The notes under the pieces: model-generated
The model's database searches: none
Seen by the model: only the letters and a program-made list of their open reading frames with translations
Told to the model about the DNA's origin: nothing
Position numbers and translations under genes: made by a program
Assembly (NCBI GenBank): GCA_002281855.1
Contig: NCHQ01000001.1
Coordinates: 372,001-436,000, forward strand
From: Rhodospirillales bacterium 24-66-33
GTDB taxonomy: Bacteria; Pseudomonadota; Alphaproteobacteria; Reyranellales; Reyranellaceae
DNA: 64,000 bases
Direction of reading: 5' to 3'
Part shown: piece by piece, positions 7,907-17,994 of the stretch
How the letters are laid out: every line of letters begins with the position of its first letter
Numbering within the stretch: the first letter of the stretch is position 1

Positions 7907-8931
7907 GCCAGGCTCTTGATGAAGGCGCCCAGGATCGGCGCCCACATCGCGGCGTCGGCATGGCTGGCCATATGGCCCTTGTCCGACGGCATCTCGACAT
8001 AGGTGAGATCGACGCCGGCCTTGCGCATGTCGAGCGCGTGGGCGGCGCAGTCGGTGAGGTCGAACAGCTTGTCGGTCTTGGAGATGACGTAGAGGACCTT
8101 GGTCTGCTTGAGCTGGTCGTACTGCTTGGTGATGTCGAACCCGTCGATCGCGCGGCGCAGGGTGACCAGTGAATGGCCGTCGTAGATCTGCGCCCAGCTC
8201 TTGGCGGCGACCTTGGCCTCGGCCTCGCCCTGTCCGTAGTTCAAGAGCGTCTCGTAGCGGATCTGCTCCAGCGCGGCCGGAATGCCGCCGTTCTCATAGT
8301 ACCAGCCGCCATTCCAGTTCGGATCGCTGGCAAGGCGCTTCTGGAGCGCCTCCAGGCCACCCAGGCGACCGGGCGCGCGCGGCGAGGTGACGGACGCCGC
8401 GATGCCCTTCATGAAGCCCGGATATGACGCCGCCCACTGGAACGACTGGAAGCCGCCCATCGAGGGGCCGACCACGGCCACGAGGCTCTTGAGCCCCAGG
8501 GAATCGACCAGCAGCTTCTGGCTGGCCACCATGTCGCGCAGGGTGATCTCGGGAAAGGTCGGTCCGTAGGGCTTGCCGGTGCCGGGATCGATCGAGTTGG
8601 GACCGGAGCTGCCGTGCGCCGAGCCCAGCGCGTTCACCGAGACGACGAAGTGGCGGTCGGTGTCGATCGCCTTGCCGGGCCCGATTAGCCCGTCGAACCA
8701 GCCGGCCGACCCTTCCGTCACGCCGCGCCCGTGCTTGCCGGCGGCATTCCTGCCTGCTGCGTGATGGGATGAGGTGTAGCCGTGCACGACCAGGATCGCG
8801 TTGTCCTTGGCCGGCGACAAGGCGCCATAGGTTTCGTAGGCAAGTTGGAGGACGGGTAGCGTCTTGCCACTTTCCAGCCGGAAATCGCGTGCAGAGAAGG
8901 TCTTGCTCTCGATATCGTTCAACTCAGGCAC
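7903..8931 (-). CDS. MetX-like alpha/beta hydrolase (homoserine O-acetyltransferase family)
   Basis: A 342-residue alpha/beta-hydrolase fold protein. The nucleophile elbow is [10 protein letters not shown] (residues about 156-165), preceded by the family block [13 protein letters not shown]; the acid is in SKTDKLF and the histidine in DKGHMASH near the C terminus. The family includes homoserine acetyltransferases and related acyltransferases or hydrolases; the sequence does not tell whether this one makes O-acetylhomoserine. It starts with GTG, about 20 bp downstream of a weak purine tract. It is transcribed away from the ETF-QO gene and shares an ATGA overlap with the glycosylase gene. Confidence 0.85.
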   Translation of the reverse strand: MPELNDIESKTFSARDFRLESGKTLPVLQLAYETYGALSPAKDNAILVVHGYTSSHHAAGRNAAGKHGRGVTEGSAGWFDGLIGPGKAIDTDRHFVVSVNALGSAHGSSGPNSIDPGTGKPYGPTFPEITLRDMVASQKLLVDSLGLKSLVAVVGPSMGGFQSFQWAASYPGFMKGIAASVTSPRAPGRLGGLEALQKRLASDPNWNGGWYYENGGIPAALEQIRYETLLNYGQGEAEAKVAAKSWAQIYDGHSLVTLRRAIDGFDITKQYDQLKQTKVLYVISKTDKLFDLTDCAAHALDMRKAGVDLTYVEMPSDKGHMASHADAAMWAPILGAFIKSLA

Positions 8932-9048
8932 AGGAAATCCCCTTTTCAGCGGGTGGCGATCCCGCCCCCGACACGCTATCTAAATCAAAGGATTGCCGCC
9001 GCACAGGCGCGCGTCCACCGGGAAAATGGAATTGCAGGGCGATACAGC

Positions 9049-10704
9049 ATGACGCGCGAGGCGATGGAATACGACGTGGTGATCGTGGGTGGCGGTCCGG
9101 CCGGACTGTCCGCGGCGATTCGCCTGAAGCAGCTCGCCGCCCAGCGCAATCACGAAGTGTCGGTCTGCGTGCTGGAGAAGGGATCCGAGCTGGGCGCCCA
9201 CATCCTGTCGGGCGCCGTGGTTGATCCGATCGGCCTCAACGAACTCATTCCCGACTGGAAGGAGAAGGGCGCGCCGCTCGAGACCCAGGTCACCGACGAC
9301 CAGTTCCTGTTCCTGACCAAGAGCGGCTCCTACCGCTTCCCCAATTTCCTGCTGCCGCGGCTGATGAACAACCACGGCAACTACATCGTCAGCCTGGGCG
9401 AGGTCTGCCGCTGGCTTGGCCAGCAGGCCGAGGAGCTGGGCGTCGAGATCTATCCCGGTTTCGCCGCGGCCGAGGTGCTCTACCACGAGGACGGGTCGGT
9501 GAAGGGCGTCGCGACCGGCGACATGGGCGTCGGCAAGGACGGCAAGCACAAGGACAGCTACACCCCCGGCATGGAGCTGCATGCCAAGTACACGCTGATC
9601 GGCGAAGGCGTGCGCGGCTCGCTGGCCAAGCAGCTGATGGCGAAGTTCGACCTGCGCGACGGCGTCGATCCGCAGAAGTTCGGCATCGGCATCAAGGAGC
9701 TGTGGCAGGTCGATCCCGCCACCTTCCGCAAGGGTCTGGTCGTGCATTCGCAGGGCTGGCCGCTGTCGGAGACGAACAGCTCGGGCGGCTCGTTCATGTA
9801 CCATTTTGGCGACAATCTGGTCGCCATCGGCCTCGTGGTGCATCTCAGCTACGAAAACCCCTATCTCTCGCCGTTCGACGAGTTCCAGCGCTTCAAGACC
9901 CATCCCGACGTCGCCAAGTATCTCAAGGGCGGCAAGCGGCTGGTCTACGGCTCGCGCGCCATCAACGAAGGCGGGCTGCAGTCGATTCCGAAGCTCACCT
10001 TCCCGGGCGGCGCGCTGATCGGCTGCTCGGCCGGTTTCGTCAACGTGCCGCGCATCAAGGGCAGCCATAATGCGGTCAAGAGCGGCATGCTGGCCGCCGA
10101 AGCGGCCTTCGAGGCGCTGGCCGGCGGCAAGACCGGCGGCGACGAGCTGATCGCCTATCCGGTGAAGCTGAAGGCGTCGTGGGTCTGGAAGGATCTCGAC
10201 AAGGTGCGCAACGTGAAGCCCGCGCTGAAGTGGGGCACCACGCTCGGCACCCTCTATGGCGGCATGGACATGTGGCTGCACGATCTCGGGCTGCGCGTGC
10301 CGTGGACGCTGCGCCACCACAAGGCCGACCACGAGACGCTGCGGCCGGCCAGCGAGTTCCAGCCGATCCAGTATCCCAAGCCCGACGGCGTGATCTCGTT
10401 CGACAAGCTCTCCTCGGTGTTCCTGTCGAACACCAACCACGAGGAGGATCAGCCGGTTCACCTGAAGCTGCGCGATCCGTCGATCCCGATCGCCGTCAAC
10501 CTGCCGCTCTATGCCGAGCCGGCGCAGCGCTACTGTCCGGCCGGCGTCTACGAGGTCGTGACCGCCGACAACGGCCAGCCGCGCTTCCAGATCAACGCCC
10601 AGAACTGCGTGCACTGCAAGACCTGCGACATCAAGGATCCTGCGCAGAACATCGATTGGACCGTGCCCGAAGGTGGCGGCGGTCCGAATTACCCCAACAT
10701 GTGA
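9049..10704 (+). CDS. Electron transfer flavoprotein-ubiquinone oxidoreductase
   Basis: A 551-residue inner-membrane-bound flavoprotein that takes electrons from ETF (fed by acyl-CoA and other dehydrogenases) and reduces ubiquinone. The N terminus has the FAD motif [14 protein letters not shown], the middle has the quinone/membrane region, and the C terminus has the 4Fe-4S ligands: C496 in [10 protein letters not shown] and C520, C523, C526 in [14 protein letters not shown] start at ATG 9049; an in-frame GTG at 8953 would add 32 atypical residues. Two acyl-CoA dehydrogenases later in the window are plausible electron sources. The TPR gene follows after 5 bp. Confidence 0.96.
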   Translation: MTREAMEYDVVIVGGGPAGLSAAIRLKQLAAQRNHEVSVCVLEKGSELGAHILSGAVVDPIGLNELIPDWKEKGAPLETQVTDDQFLFLTKSGSYRFPNFLLPRLMNNHGNYIVSLGEVCRWLGQQAEELGVEIYPGFAAAEVLYHEDGSVKGVATGDMGVGKDGKHKDSYTPGMELHAKYTLIGEGVRGSLAKQLMAKFDLRDGVDPQKFGIGIKELWQVDPATFRKGLVVHSQGWPLSETNSSGGSFMYHFGDNLVAIGLVVHLSYENPYLSPFDEFQRFKTHPDVAKYLKGGKRLVYGSRAINEGGLQSIPKLTFPGGALIGCSAGFVNVPRIKGSHNAVKSGMLAAEAAFEALAGGKTGGDELIAYPVKLKASWVWKDLDKVRNVKPALKWGTTLGTLYGGMDMWLHDLGLRVPWTLRHHKADHETLRPASEFQPIQYPKPDGVISFDKLSSVFLSNTNHEEDQPVHLKLRDPSIPIAVNLPLYAEPAQRYCPAGVYEVVTADNGQPRFQINAQNCVHCKTCDIKDPAQNIDWTVPEGGGGPNYPNM

Positions 10705-10709
10705 GCCTG

Positions 10710-12500
10710 ATGAACCGCACCCCCTTTGCGCTGCTTTCGGCAGCGCTGCTGTTCGCTGTTCCTCTTCCCGGCCAGGCCCAGCAGGGCCCGGCCCCGCAAG
10801 GCGGCGCCCGCGCGCCGACGACCCGGCCGCCGGCCGTCCAGCCCGGGAGGTTGCTGGCCCCGATTTCGTTGCAGGGCCGCTACCTCGCCGCACGGGTGGG
10901 CGAGCAGGATCACGATTACGAAGCCGCGGCCGACCAGATGGATCAGGCCCTGGCGCTGACGCCGCTCGACCCGGAACTGATCTATGCCGTGTTCCGCCTG
11001 CGCATGTATGCGGGCCGAGTCAATTCCGCCGCCGAGCTGGCGCCCGCGGTGCTGGCGACACGCCCCGGCGACGGTTTCGCCAACCTCGTGATGGCGATCG
11101 AGGCGGTCAAGAAGGGGGACTACAAGGCGGCCGAGCGTCAGCTCACCCAGATCGGCGCCGAGAACCAGCTGGGCGCGCTGCGCGAATATGTGATGGCCTG
11201 GCTGAAGGCCGGCGAGAAGGACTTCGCGGCCGCTCGTTCGTTTCTATCGCGCCTCAAGCCCGCGGCCGGTGAGCGTGCCGAAGCGCCAGCGCTGGTGATC
11301 GAGGCCCAGATCGACGAGATGGCGGGCGACAAGGACGCCGCCGAGGCGAAGTACCGCCGCGCCATATCGATCGACCGCAACGGCCTGCGCACCACGATCG
11401 CGGTGGCCGAAGGCCTGCGGCGCCTCGGCAAGGGCGACGATGCGCGCGAGATCCTGAAGACCTATGGCGAGCGCTACAGCGACTCCGTCGTCATGGATGG
11501 GCTGATGGGGCCCAATGCCCCGATGCCCAAGCCGCCGTCGCCGGCCTCGGGGATCGCCGACATCCTGTTCGACATCGGCGGCATCCTGGCGGCCGATCCG
11601 CGCAACCAGCGCACCGACCTGGCGCTGATCTTCTATCAGCTCGCCACGGCGCTGAAGCCCGAGCAGGATTTCGCCTGGCTGATGATCGCGGGTGTCTACG
11701 AGCAGTTCGGCCAGATTCCCAAGGCGGTCGCCGCCCTGGGCAAGATCGCTCCGACGTCGCCGCTCTACTGGCAGGCGAGGCTGCGGACGGCGGCGCTCGA
11801 CGCCCAGGAAGACAAGTTCGACCAGGCCGTCGCCCGTCTCAGGACGCTGGTCGCCGAGAAGCCGGATCGCATCGACGCTGCCCTGACCCTGGCCGATCTG
11901 TTGCGCAGCAAGGATCGTTTCGCCGAGGCGGTCGCCGCCTACGACACTGCGATCTCGCGCCTCGGCAAGCCCGACGAGCGGCACTGGCAGGTCTATTTCG
12001 GCCGCGGCATCGTGCTGGAGCGCACCAAGAACTGGCCCAAGGCCGAGGCCGACATGAAGAAGGCGCTCGAACTGTCGCCCGAGCAGCCCTACGTGCTGAA
12101 CTATCTCGGTTACAGCTGGATCGACCAGGGCCTGCACCTGCAGGAAGGCATGAAGATGCTGGAGCGCGCGACCGAGCTGCGGCCGGACGACGGCTCCATC
12201 ACCGACAGCGTCGGTTGGGCCTACTATCGCCTCGGCCAGTACGAGAAGGCGGTGGAGTGGCTGGAGCGTGCGACCGAGCAGAAGGGCGACGATTCGACGA
12301 TCACCGATCATCTGGGCGATGCCTACTGGCATGTCGGCCGTCGGCGCGAGGCCCGCTTCCAGTGGGAGCGCGCTCTGCATCAGAAGCCCGACAAGGACCG
12401 TCTGCCGGTCCTCCAAGACAAGATCGCCAACGGCCTGAGCCCGTCGAACGACAAGCCGACCGTCTACGAGAAGGCTGCCGACAGCAAGCAGGGCGGCTGA
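10710..12500 (+). CDS. Secreted/periplasmic TPR protein
   Basis: A 596-residue protein with a signal peptide (about residues 1-23, FALLSAALLFAVPLPGQAQ), a short Ala/Pro-rich stretch, then tetratricopeptide repeats along most of its length; the clearest are near 470-580 (for example ITDSVGWAYYRLGQYEKAVE followed by WLERATEQKGDDS). TPRs are protein-protein scaffolds; the partner is unknown. It starts 5 bp after the ETF-QO stop and is followed 16 bp later by ispE, an arrangement I recall from other alphaproteobacteria. The true start is the ATG at 10710; the frame is open much further upstream only as a shadow of the ETF-QO gene. Confidence 0.9.
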   Translation: MNRTPFALLSAALLFAVPLPGQAQQGPAPQGGARAPTTRPPAVQPGRLLAPISLQGRYLAARVGEQDHDYEAAADQMDQALALTPLDPELIYAVFRLRMYAGRVNSAAELAPAVLATRPGDGFANLVMAIEAVKKGDYKAAERQLTQIGAENQLGALREYVMAWLKAGEKDFAAARSFLSRLKPAAGERAEAPALVIEAQIDEMAGDKDAAEAKYRRAISIDRNGLRTTIAVAEGLRRLGKGDDAREILKTYGERYSDSVVMDGLMGPNAPMPKPPSPASGIADILFDIGGILAADPRNQRTDLALIFYQLATALKPEQDFAWLMIAGVYEQFGQIPKAVAALGKIAPTSPLYWQARLRTAALDAQEDKFDQAVARLRTLVAEKPDRIDAALTLADLLRSKDRFAEAVAAYDTAISRLGKPDERHWQVYFGRGIVLERTKNWPKAEADMKKALELSPEQPYVLNYLGYSWIDQGLHLQEGMKMLERATELRPDDGSITDSVGWAYYRLGQYEKAVEWLERATEQKGDDSTITDHLGDAYWHVGRRREARFQWERALHQKPDKDRLPVLQDKIANGLSPSNDKPTVYEKAADSKQGG

Positions 12501-12516
12501 TCGAAGGGCAGGAGGC

Positions 12517-13353
12517 GTGCCGCTCGCGCGGGCCAAGGTCAATCTCTGGCTGAACGTCGTCGGCCGCCGCGCCGACGGCTTTCATCTGCTCGACTCGCTG
12601 GTGGCCTTCACCGATCTCGCCGACGAACTCGAGGTCGCGCCTGCGTCGACCTTGTCGCTGGAAGTGGTGGGACCGGAAGCGCCCGCGCTCGAAGGTGATC
12701 CGGACAATCTCGTCTTGAAGGCGGCGCGCCTGTTGGCCGGGCGGGCCGGCGTGGCGCCGCGCGCCGCGCTGCGTCTCACCAAGCGCATTCCCGTGGCGGC
12801 CGGCCTGGGCGGCGGGTCGGCCGATGCCGCGGCGGCGCTCCTGGCCTTGATCGACCTGTGGCGCGTGGCCATGCCCCAGGAGGAGCTTTTCGATCTCGCC
12901 GCCGTGTTGGGCGCCGATGTGCCGATGTGCCTGGCCGGGCGGCCGGCCCTCGCGACCGGCATTGGCGAGTGTCTCGCCCCTGTTCCCACCCTGCCGGCGT
13001 GCGCCATTCTGCTGGTCAATCCCGGGGTGGGCCTGCCCACGCCGGCCGTCTTCGGCGCCCGCCAGGGAAGCTTCTCTCCGGCGCGGCCGCTCGGAAGCGG
13101 CTGGCACGGCCTTGCCGATTTCGCGCACGAACTCGCGCGACGCGGCAACGACCTGACGGACGCCGCGATTTCGCTGCGGCCGGAGGTTGCCGGCGTCCTC
13201 GACCGTCTGCGGCAAAGCGAGGGTGCCGCCCATGTCGCGATGAGCGGCAGCGGGGCGACTTGTTTCGCCCTCTACGGCTCGGTCGCGGAAGCAGAGCGTG
13301 CGGCCTCGTTGCTTCCCGCGTCCTGGTGGCGGCACGCCGGCCGCCTGGGCTGA
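12517..13353 (+). CDS. ispE: 4-diphosphocytidyl-2-C-methyl-D-erythritol kinase
   Basis: A 278-residue GHMP kinase of the non-mevalonate isoprenoid pathway; it phosphorylates the 2-hydroxyl of CDP-methylerythritol. Visible motifs are ARAKVNLWLNVVGRRADGFH at the N terminus (substrate side), the glycine-rich ATP loop PVAAGLGGGSADAAAALL near residues 92-109, and the third GHMP motif MSGSGATCFALYG near 242-254. It starts with GTG after an AGGAGG site. It ends 1 bp before the convergent ctaA gene. Confidence 0.95.
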   Translation: MPLARAKVNLWLNVVGRRADGFHLLDSLVAFTDLADELEVAPASTLSLEVVGPEAPALEGDPDNLVLKAARLLAGRAGVAPRAALRLTKRIPVAAGLGGGSADAAAALLALIDLWRVAMPQEELFDLAAVLGADVPMCLAGRPALATGIGECLAPVPTLPACAILLVNPGVGLPTPAVFGARQGSFSPARPLGSGWHGLADFAHELARRGNDLTDAAISLRPEVAGVLDRLRQSEGAAHVAMSGSGATCFALYGSVAEAERAASLLPASWWRHAGRLG

Positions 13354-13354
13354 C

Positions 13355-14410
13355 CTACGCCTTGGCGCGGTGACGTACGACGAGGAGGGTGGTCAGGAGA
13401 AGCACGGCCCCCGCCTGGTGCAGCGTGGCGATCGGGATGCTGACGCCGCTCAGGATGGTGGCAACCCCGAGCCCGAGCTGCACGAAGGCCATGCCCGCCG
13501 CCGCCAAGGTCTCCGAGCGCGGCGCCCGCCAGGCCATGACCAGCACGCCCAGCACCAGCAGCTTCGCCAGCCAGCGATGCACGAACTGGATGGTCGTGCC
13601 GTTCTCGAAGAGGTTGATCCACGCCGGCGAGAGGTCGAACAGGCCGGGCGGGATCCAGTAGCCCGACATGTCGGGGAAGGTGCTGTGCGCGGTGCCGGCG
13701 CGCAGGCCGGCCATGAAGGCGCCCCACACCAGCACGACCAGCAGGAAGGCGATCAGCGCCGTCGCCTTGCGCGCGGTCTTGGCGTCGTCGCGGCGCACGC
13801 CACCGGGCGTCAGTTCGAGGATCAGCCAGACCGTGTAGGCGTAGAGGACGATCGCGAGTAGCAGGTGCGCGGCGAGGCGGTAGTGGCTGACCGAAGGCCT
13901 GTCCACGAGACCCGAGGCCACCATCGCCCAGCCCATCGCGCCCTGCAGGCCGCCCAGCACGAGAAGCGCGAGGAGGCGTGGCTTGAGGTAGGGGGTGAGG
14001 GCGCCGCGCCACCAGAACCAGGCCAGCGGCAAGGCGAACACGAGACCGATCAGCCGACCCCAAAGGCGGTGGATGTACTCCAGCCAGAAGATCTCGCGGA
14101 ACTCGGGCACCGTGAAGTCGCGGTTCACCAGGCGGCCCTGCGGCGAGGACAGATACTTCTGCAGCTCGGCCTGCCACGCCGCATCCGAAAGCGGCGGCAG
14201 CCAGCCGGTGACCGGTCGCCACTCGACCATCGAGAGGCCCGATTCGGTGAGCCGCGTCAGCGCGCCGATCACGATCATGAAGAAGATCATGCCGGCGACG
14301 ACGATCAGCCACTGGCGCACGGAGGCGGGGACTTGCTGCATGGCCGCCGGAACATGGGCGAAGCGCGGGCCGCCGTCATCAGGCATAAATGTCGCGAAGG
14401 GCGTCGTCAT
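13355..14410 (-). CDS. ctaA: Heme A synthase (CtaA/Cox15)
   Basis: A 351-residue, eight-helix inner-membrane enzyme that oxidises the C8 methyl of heme O to give heme A for cytochrome aa3 oxidase. It shows the paired-histidine helices of the family: EYIHRLWGRLIGL, HYRLAAHLLLAI, FVHRWLAKLLVLG and TLHQAGAVLLLTT, plus the conserved LTRLTESGLSMVEWRPVTG loop after helix 1. The length fits the alphaproteobacterial type 2 group. No cox genes are in the window. It diverges from the large flavoprotein gene across about 80 bp. Confidence 0.95.
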   Translation of the reverse strand: MTTPFATFMPDDGGPRFAHVPAAMQQVPASVRQWLIVVAGMIFFMIVIGALTRLTESGLSMVEWRPVTGWLPPLSDAAWQAELQKYLSSPQGRLVNRDFTVPEFREIFWLEYIHRLWGRLIGLVFALPLAWFWWRGALTPYLKPRLLALLVLGGLQGAMGWAMVASGLVDRPSVSHYRLAAHLLLAIVLYAYTVWLILELTPGGVRRDDAKTARKATALIAFLLVVLVWGAFMAGLRAGTAHSTFPDMSGYWIPPGLFDLSPAWINLFENGTTIQFVHRWLAKLLVLGVLVMAWRAPRSETLAAAGMAFVQLGLGVATILSGVSIPIATLHQAGAVLLLTTLLVVRHRAKA

Positions 14411-14446
14411 CGGGCGTCTTGCGCTCCTCGTCCGCCTTGTTTAACG

Positions 14447-14460
14447 GTTCGCATACGAAC
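14447..14460. promoter_or_regulatory. Small palindrome in a divergent promoter region
   Basis: The sequence GTTCGCATACGAAC has 5-bp inverted arms around CATA. It lies between the divergent starts of ctaA (14410) and the large flavoprotein (14491), where an operator would be expected. No regulator can be named. Confidence 0.3.
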
Positions 14461-14490
14461 AATTTTCATTCATCGTTCCGGAACATCGCA

Positions 14491-17400
14491 ATGACTGCGT
14501 CCCCGCTGGCCCCGTCGGTCACCTTCGGGTCGAGCTTCAGTGATTTCTACGATCGCGAAGGCCTGGTCGGATTAGACGCCGCCTTCGTCGAGTGGCTCAA
14601 GGATGCGAATGTCGGCGTCCATGCCCGCCTGCTGGCGGCGCGGGCCGCGCCGGACGCGATGGCCGCCAAGGACGAGTCCAATCTTCTGATCGAGCTGGCG
14701 CGGCCGCTCGAGGATTTCGTCGGGTCTCTCTTTGGCGTGGCTGTCGAAGCGGCCGACCTGCGCGCCCGCCACAGGCGCCTGGCACCGCTCTACGACTGCA
14801 AGCGCCTGTTCGTGCAGCGCTACGTCACCCGCACCCTCAAGCCTGATGTCGCGGCCGCCCTCGACGGCGCCGCCGTCACGGCCGCCGTGAACCTGCCGGT
14901 CACCTTCGAGGCCGGCCTCGAAGCCTGGGAACTGGCTTTCGCGCTGGCCGTTCGCGAGCTGATCGGAGCCGAGTTCAAGGTCGAGGCGCCGACGCCCGAG
15001 GTCGAGGCCCTGACGCGCTATGCCGCCTGGGCGCTGCACCATCCTGAGGGCAAGCGCCGACACCAGGACGGTCCGCTGTTCAAGGTGCCGCACAAACTGG
15101 ATTTCGAGCATCTCGTGCCGATCGAGACCGAGATCGTCGATGGCGTCACGCGCATGAAGCTGCCGCGGCCGATGCTGCGCCATCGCGAGGGCTTTGCCCT
15201 CACCGACCAGGGCTTCGATCTGGTGCGCGCCCTCGACCACGCCAACTACTGCATCTGGTGCCACAACCAGGGCAAGGATAGCTGCTCGCGCGGTCTCAAG
15301 GATCGCAAGACCGGCGCGTTCCAGAAGTCGCCGTTCGGTGTCACGCTCGCGGGCTGTCCGCTCGAAGAGAAGATCTCGGAGATGAACCTGCTGAAGAGCG
15401 AGGGATTCTCCATCGGGGCGCTGGCGATGGCCGCGGTCGACAATCCGCTGCTGGCGGCCACCGGCCACCGCATCTGCAACGACTGCATGAAGGCCTGCAT
15501 CTACCAGAAGCAGGAACCGGTCGACATCCCGCAGATCGAGACCCGCACCCTGAAGGACGTGCTGGGCCTGCCGTGGGGCTTCGAGATCTACTCGCTGCTG
15601 ACGCGCTGGAATCCGCTCAACCTGCGTCGTCCCATTCCGCGTCCCTCCACTGGACGCACCGTGCTGGTGGTCGGTCTCGGTCCCGCAGGCTTCAACCTGG
15701 CGCATCACCTGATGAACGACGGCCACACCGTGGTCGGCATCGACGGGCTGAAGATCGAGCCTCTGCCCGAGACGCAGTCGGGCGTTACCATGGACGGCAC
15801 GCGCGTGCCCTTCGCGGCGGTGAAGGACGCAGCGACCCTGCGCGAGAATCTCGGCGAGCGGGCGATGGCGGGCTTCGGCGGTGTCGCCGAGTACGGCATT
15901 ACGGTGCGCTGGGACAAGAACTACCTGAAGATGGTGCGCCTGCTGCTGGAGCGGCGCACACAATTCTCGATGTTCGGCGGCGTGCGTTTCGGCGGGACGG
16001 TGACGGTCGAGAGCGCCTTCGCCATGGGCTTCGACCACATCGCGCTCTGCGCCGGCGCCGGCAAGCCCACGGTGCTCGACCTGCCCAACGGCCTGGCACG
16101 CGGCGTGCGCGCGGCGTCGGACTTCCTGATGGCGCTGCAGCTCACGGGCGCGGCCAAGAAGGACTCCATCGCCAACCTGCAGATCCGCCTGCCGGTCGTG
16201 GTGATCGGCGGCGGTCTGACCGCGATCGATACCGCAACCGAATCGCTCGCCTACTATCCGCTGCAGGTCGAGAAGTTCCTGTCTCGCCACGAGACGCTGG
16301 TCGCCGAGCGCGGCGAGGCCGCGGTGGGCGCGAACTGGTCGCCCGAGGAGCGTGAGATCGCCGGGGAGTTCCTCGCTCATGCCCGCGCGATCCGGGCGGA
16401 GCGCGAGTTGGCAGCCCGCGAGGCCCGCGAGCCTGCGATCGCCAAGCTGGTCAACGGCTGGGGCGGCGTGTCGCTGGTCTATCGCCGCCGGCTGATCGAT
16501 TCGCCATCCTATACGTTGAACCATGAGGAAGTGCTCAAGGCGCTCGAGGAAGACATCCGCTTCGTCGAGGGCCTGTCACCCGTGGCGGTCGAGATCGACG
16601 CGGCGGGACAGGCGAGGGCACTCAAGGTCGCCGGCGAACAGAACGGTGTTCCGGTCGAGGCGACGCTGCCGGCCCGCACCATCCTCGTCGCCGCCGGCAC
16701 GCAGCCCAACACGGTGCTGGCGCGCGAGGATGCGACCCATGCCTTCATCGACGGCAAGTATTTCCGCGCCCTCGACGAGGCCGGCAATCCCGTGACCCCC
16801 GAGCGCGTCTGCAAGCCCGGCGACGTGCGCGTGCTGATGTACCGCCACGCCGACGACCGCTTCATGTCGTTCTTCGGCGACCTGCATCCCTCGTTCGCCG
16901 GCAACGTCGTGAAGGCGATGGGCGGGGCCAAGCAGGGCTATCCGGTGCTGACGAGGGCCATGACGGCGCTGCCGCCGGCCCGGCGCACGCCGGCGGAGAT
17001 TCTCGACGAGGCCAACCGTTCGTGGCGCGCCCGCGTGGTCCGCGTCGACCGGCTGACGCCCACCATCATCGAAGTCATCGTCGAGGCGCCGGCCGCCGCT
17101 CGCAATTTCGAGCCCGGCCAGTTCTACCGCCTGCAGAACTATGAGGCGCGCTCGCTGCGGGCCGAGGGCACGCTCCTCACAATGGAAGGCCTCGCGCTCA
17201 CCGGTGCGTGGGTCGACAAGGAGAAGGGCTTGCTGTCGATGATCGCGCTGGAGATGGGGGGCTCCTCCGATCTCTGCGCGATGCTGAAGCCTGGTGAGCC
17301 GGTGATCGTGATGGGGCCGACCGGCGCGCCGACCGAGATCGAGCCGGGTGAGACCGTCGTGCTGGTGGGCGGCGGCCTCGGCAACGCCGTGCTCTTCTCG

Positions 17401-17994
17401 ATCGGCCAGGCCTTCCGCAAGGCCGGCAGCAAGGTGCTCTACTTCGCCGGCTACAAGCGCATGATCGACCGCTACAAGGTCGAGGAGATCGAGGCCGCGG
17501 CCGACGTCGTCGTGTGGTGCTGCGACGAGGCGCCGGGCTTCGAACCGGGCCGGCGGCAGGACAAGTCGGTCGTCACCAACATCGTCGAGGCGATGCGCCT
17601 TTACGCGTCGGGCGAACTCGGCGACCAGCCGATTCCCTACAGTGCCGCCGATCGCATCGTGGCCATCGGCTCCGACGGCATGATGAACGCGGTGCGCCTG
17701 GCACGGCATGCCGCCTTGAAGCCGTACCTCAAGCCCGAGCACGTGGCCTTCGGCTCGATCAACTCCCCCATGCAATGCATGATGAAGGAAATCTGCGCCC
17801 AGTGCCTGCAGCTCCACAGGGATCCGGAGACCGGCAAGGAGACGGTGGTCTTCTCCTGCTTCAACCAGGACCAGCGGCTCGACCTGGTCGATTTCAACAA
17901 TCTGCGCCAGCGCCTGCGCCAGAACTCCGTGCAGGAAAAGATCGGCGCCCTCTGGATCGACAGGTCGCTGCGCCAGCTCGGGGCGCGCGGCTAG
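14491..17994 (+). CDS. Large NfnB/NfnA-like fusion flavoprotein (GltD-like plus FNR/PyrK-like)
   Basis: A 1167-residue protein. Residues 1-250 match nothing I know. Residues 254-336 carry a GltD-type iron-sulfur segment (C254, C257, C265, C289, C329, C332, C336). Two Rossmann folds follow: VLVVGLGPAGFN near 390 and VVVIGGGLTAID near 570. From about residue 843 there is a ferredoxin-NADP reductase-like module (FEPGQFYRLQNYE, then VLVGGGLGNAVLF near 957), ending in a cysteine cluster C1096, C1102, C1105, C1123 like the 2Fe-2S site of PyrK/NfnA. The layout is that of NfnB and NfnA in one chain. A role in NAD(P)H-ferredoxin electron transfer is inferred. I chose ATG 14491; an open extension to 14389 overlaps ctaA. 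Confidence 0.85.
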   Translation: MTASPLAPSVTFGSSFSDFYDREGLVGLDAAFVEWLKDANVGVHARLLAARAAPDAMAAKDESNLLIELARPLEDFVGSLFGVAVEAADLRARHRRLAPLYDCKRLFVQRYVTRTLKPDVAAALDGAAVTAAVNLPVTFEAGLEAWELAFALAVRELIGAEFKVEAPTPEVEALTRYAAWALHHPEGKRRHQDGPLFKVPHKLDFEHLVPIETEIVDGVTRMKLPRPMLRHREGFALTDQGFDLVRALDHANYCIWCHNQGKDSCSRGLKDRKTGAFQKSPFGVTLAGCPLEEKISEMNLLKSEGFSIGALAMAAVDNPLLAATGHRICNDCMKACIYQKQEPVDIPQIETRTLKDVLGLPWGFEIYSLLTRWNPLNLRRPIPRPSTGRTVLVVGLGPAGFNLAHHLMNDGHTVVGIDGLKIEPLPETQSGVTMDGTRVPFAAVKDAATLRENLGERAMAGFGGVAEYGITVRWDKNYLKMVRLLLERRTQFSMFGGVRFGGTVTVESAFAMGFDHIALCAGAGKPTVLDLPNGLARGVRAASDFLMALQLTGAAKKDSIANLQIRLPVVVIGGGLTAIDTATESLAYYPLQVEKFLSRHETLVAERGEAAVGANWSPEEREIAGEFLAHARAIRAERELAAREAREPAIAKLVNGWGGVSLVYRRRLIDSPSYTLNHEEVLKALEEDIRFVEGLSPVAVEIDAAGQARALKVAGEQNGVPVEATLPARTILVAAGTQPNTVLAREDATHAFIDGKYFRALDEAGNPVTPERVCKPGDVRVLMYRHADDRFMSFFGDLHPSFAGNVVKAMGGAKQGYPVLTRAMTALPPARRTPAEILDEANRSWRARVVRVDRLTPTIIEVIVEAPAAARNFEPGQFYRLQNYEARSLRAEGTLLTMEGLALTGAWVDKEKGLLSMIALEMGGSSDLCAMLKPGEPVIVMGPTGAPTEIEPGETVVLVGGGLGNAVLFSIGQAFRKAGSKVLYFAGYKRMIDRYKVEEIEAAADVVVWCCDEAPGFEPGRRQDKSVVTNIVEAMRLYASGELGDQPIPYSAADRIVAIGSDGMMNAVRLARHAALKPYLKPEHVAFGSINSPMQCMMKEICAQCLQLHRDPETGKETVVFSCFNQDQRLDLVDFNNLRQRLRQNSVQEKIGALWIDRSLRQLGARG

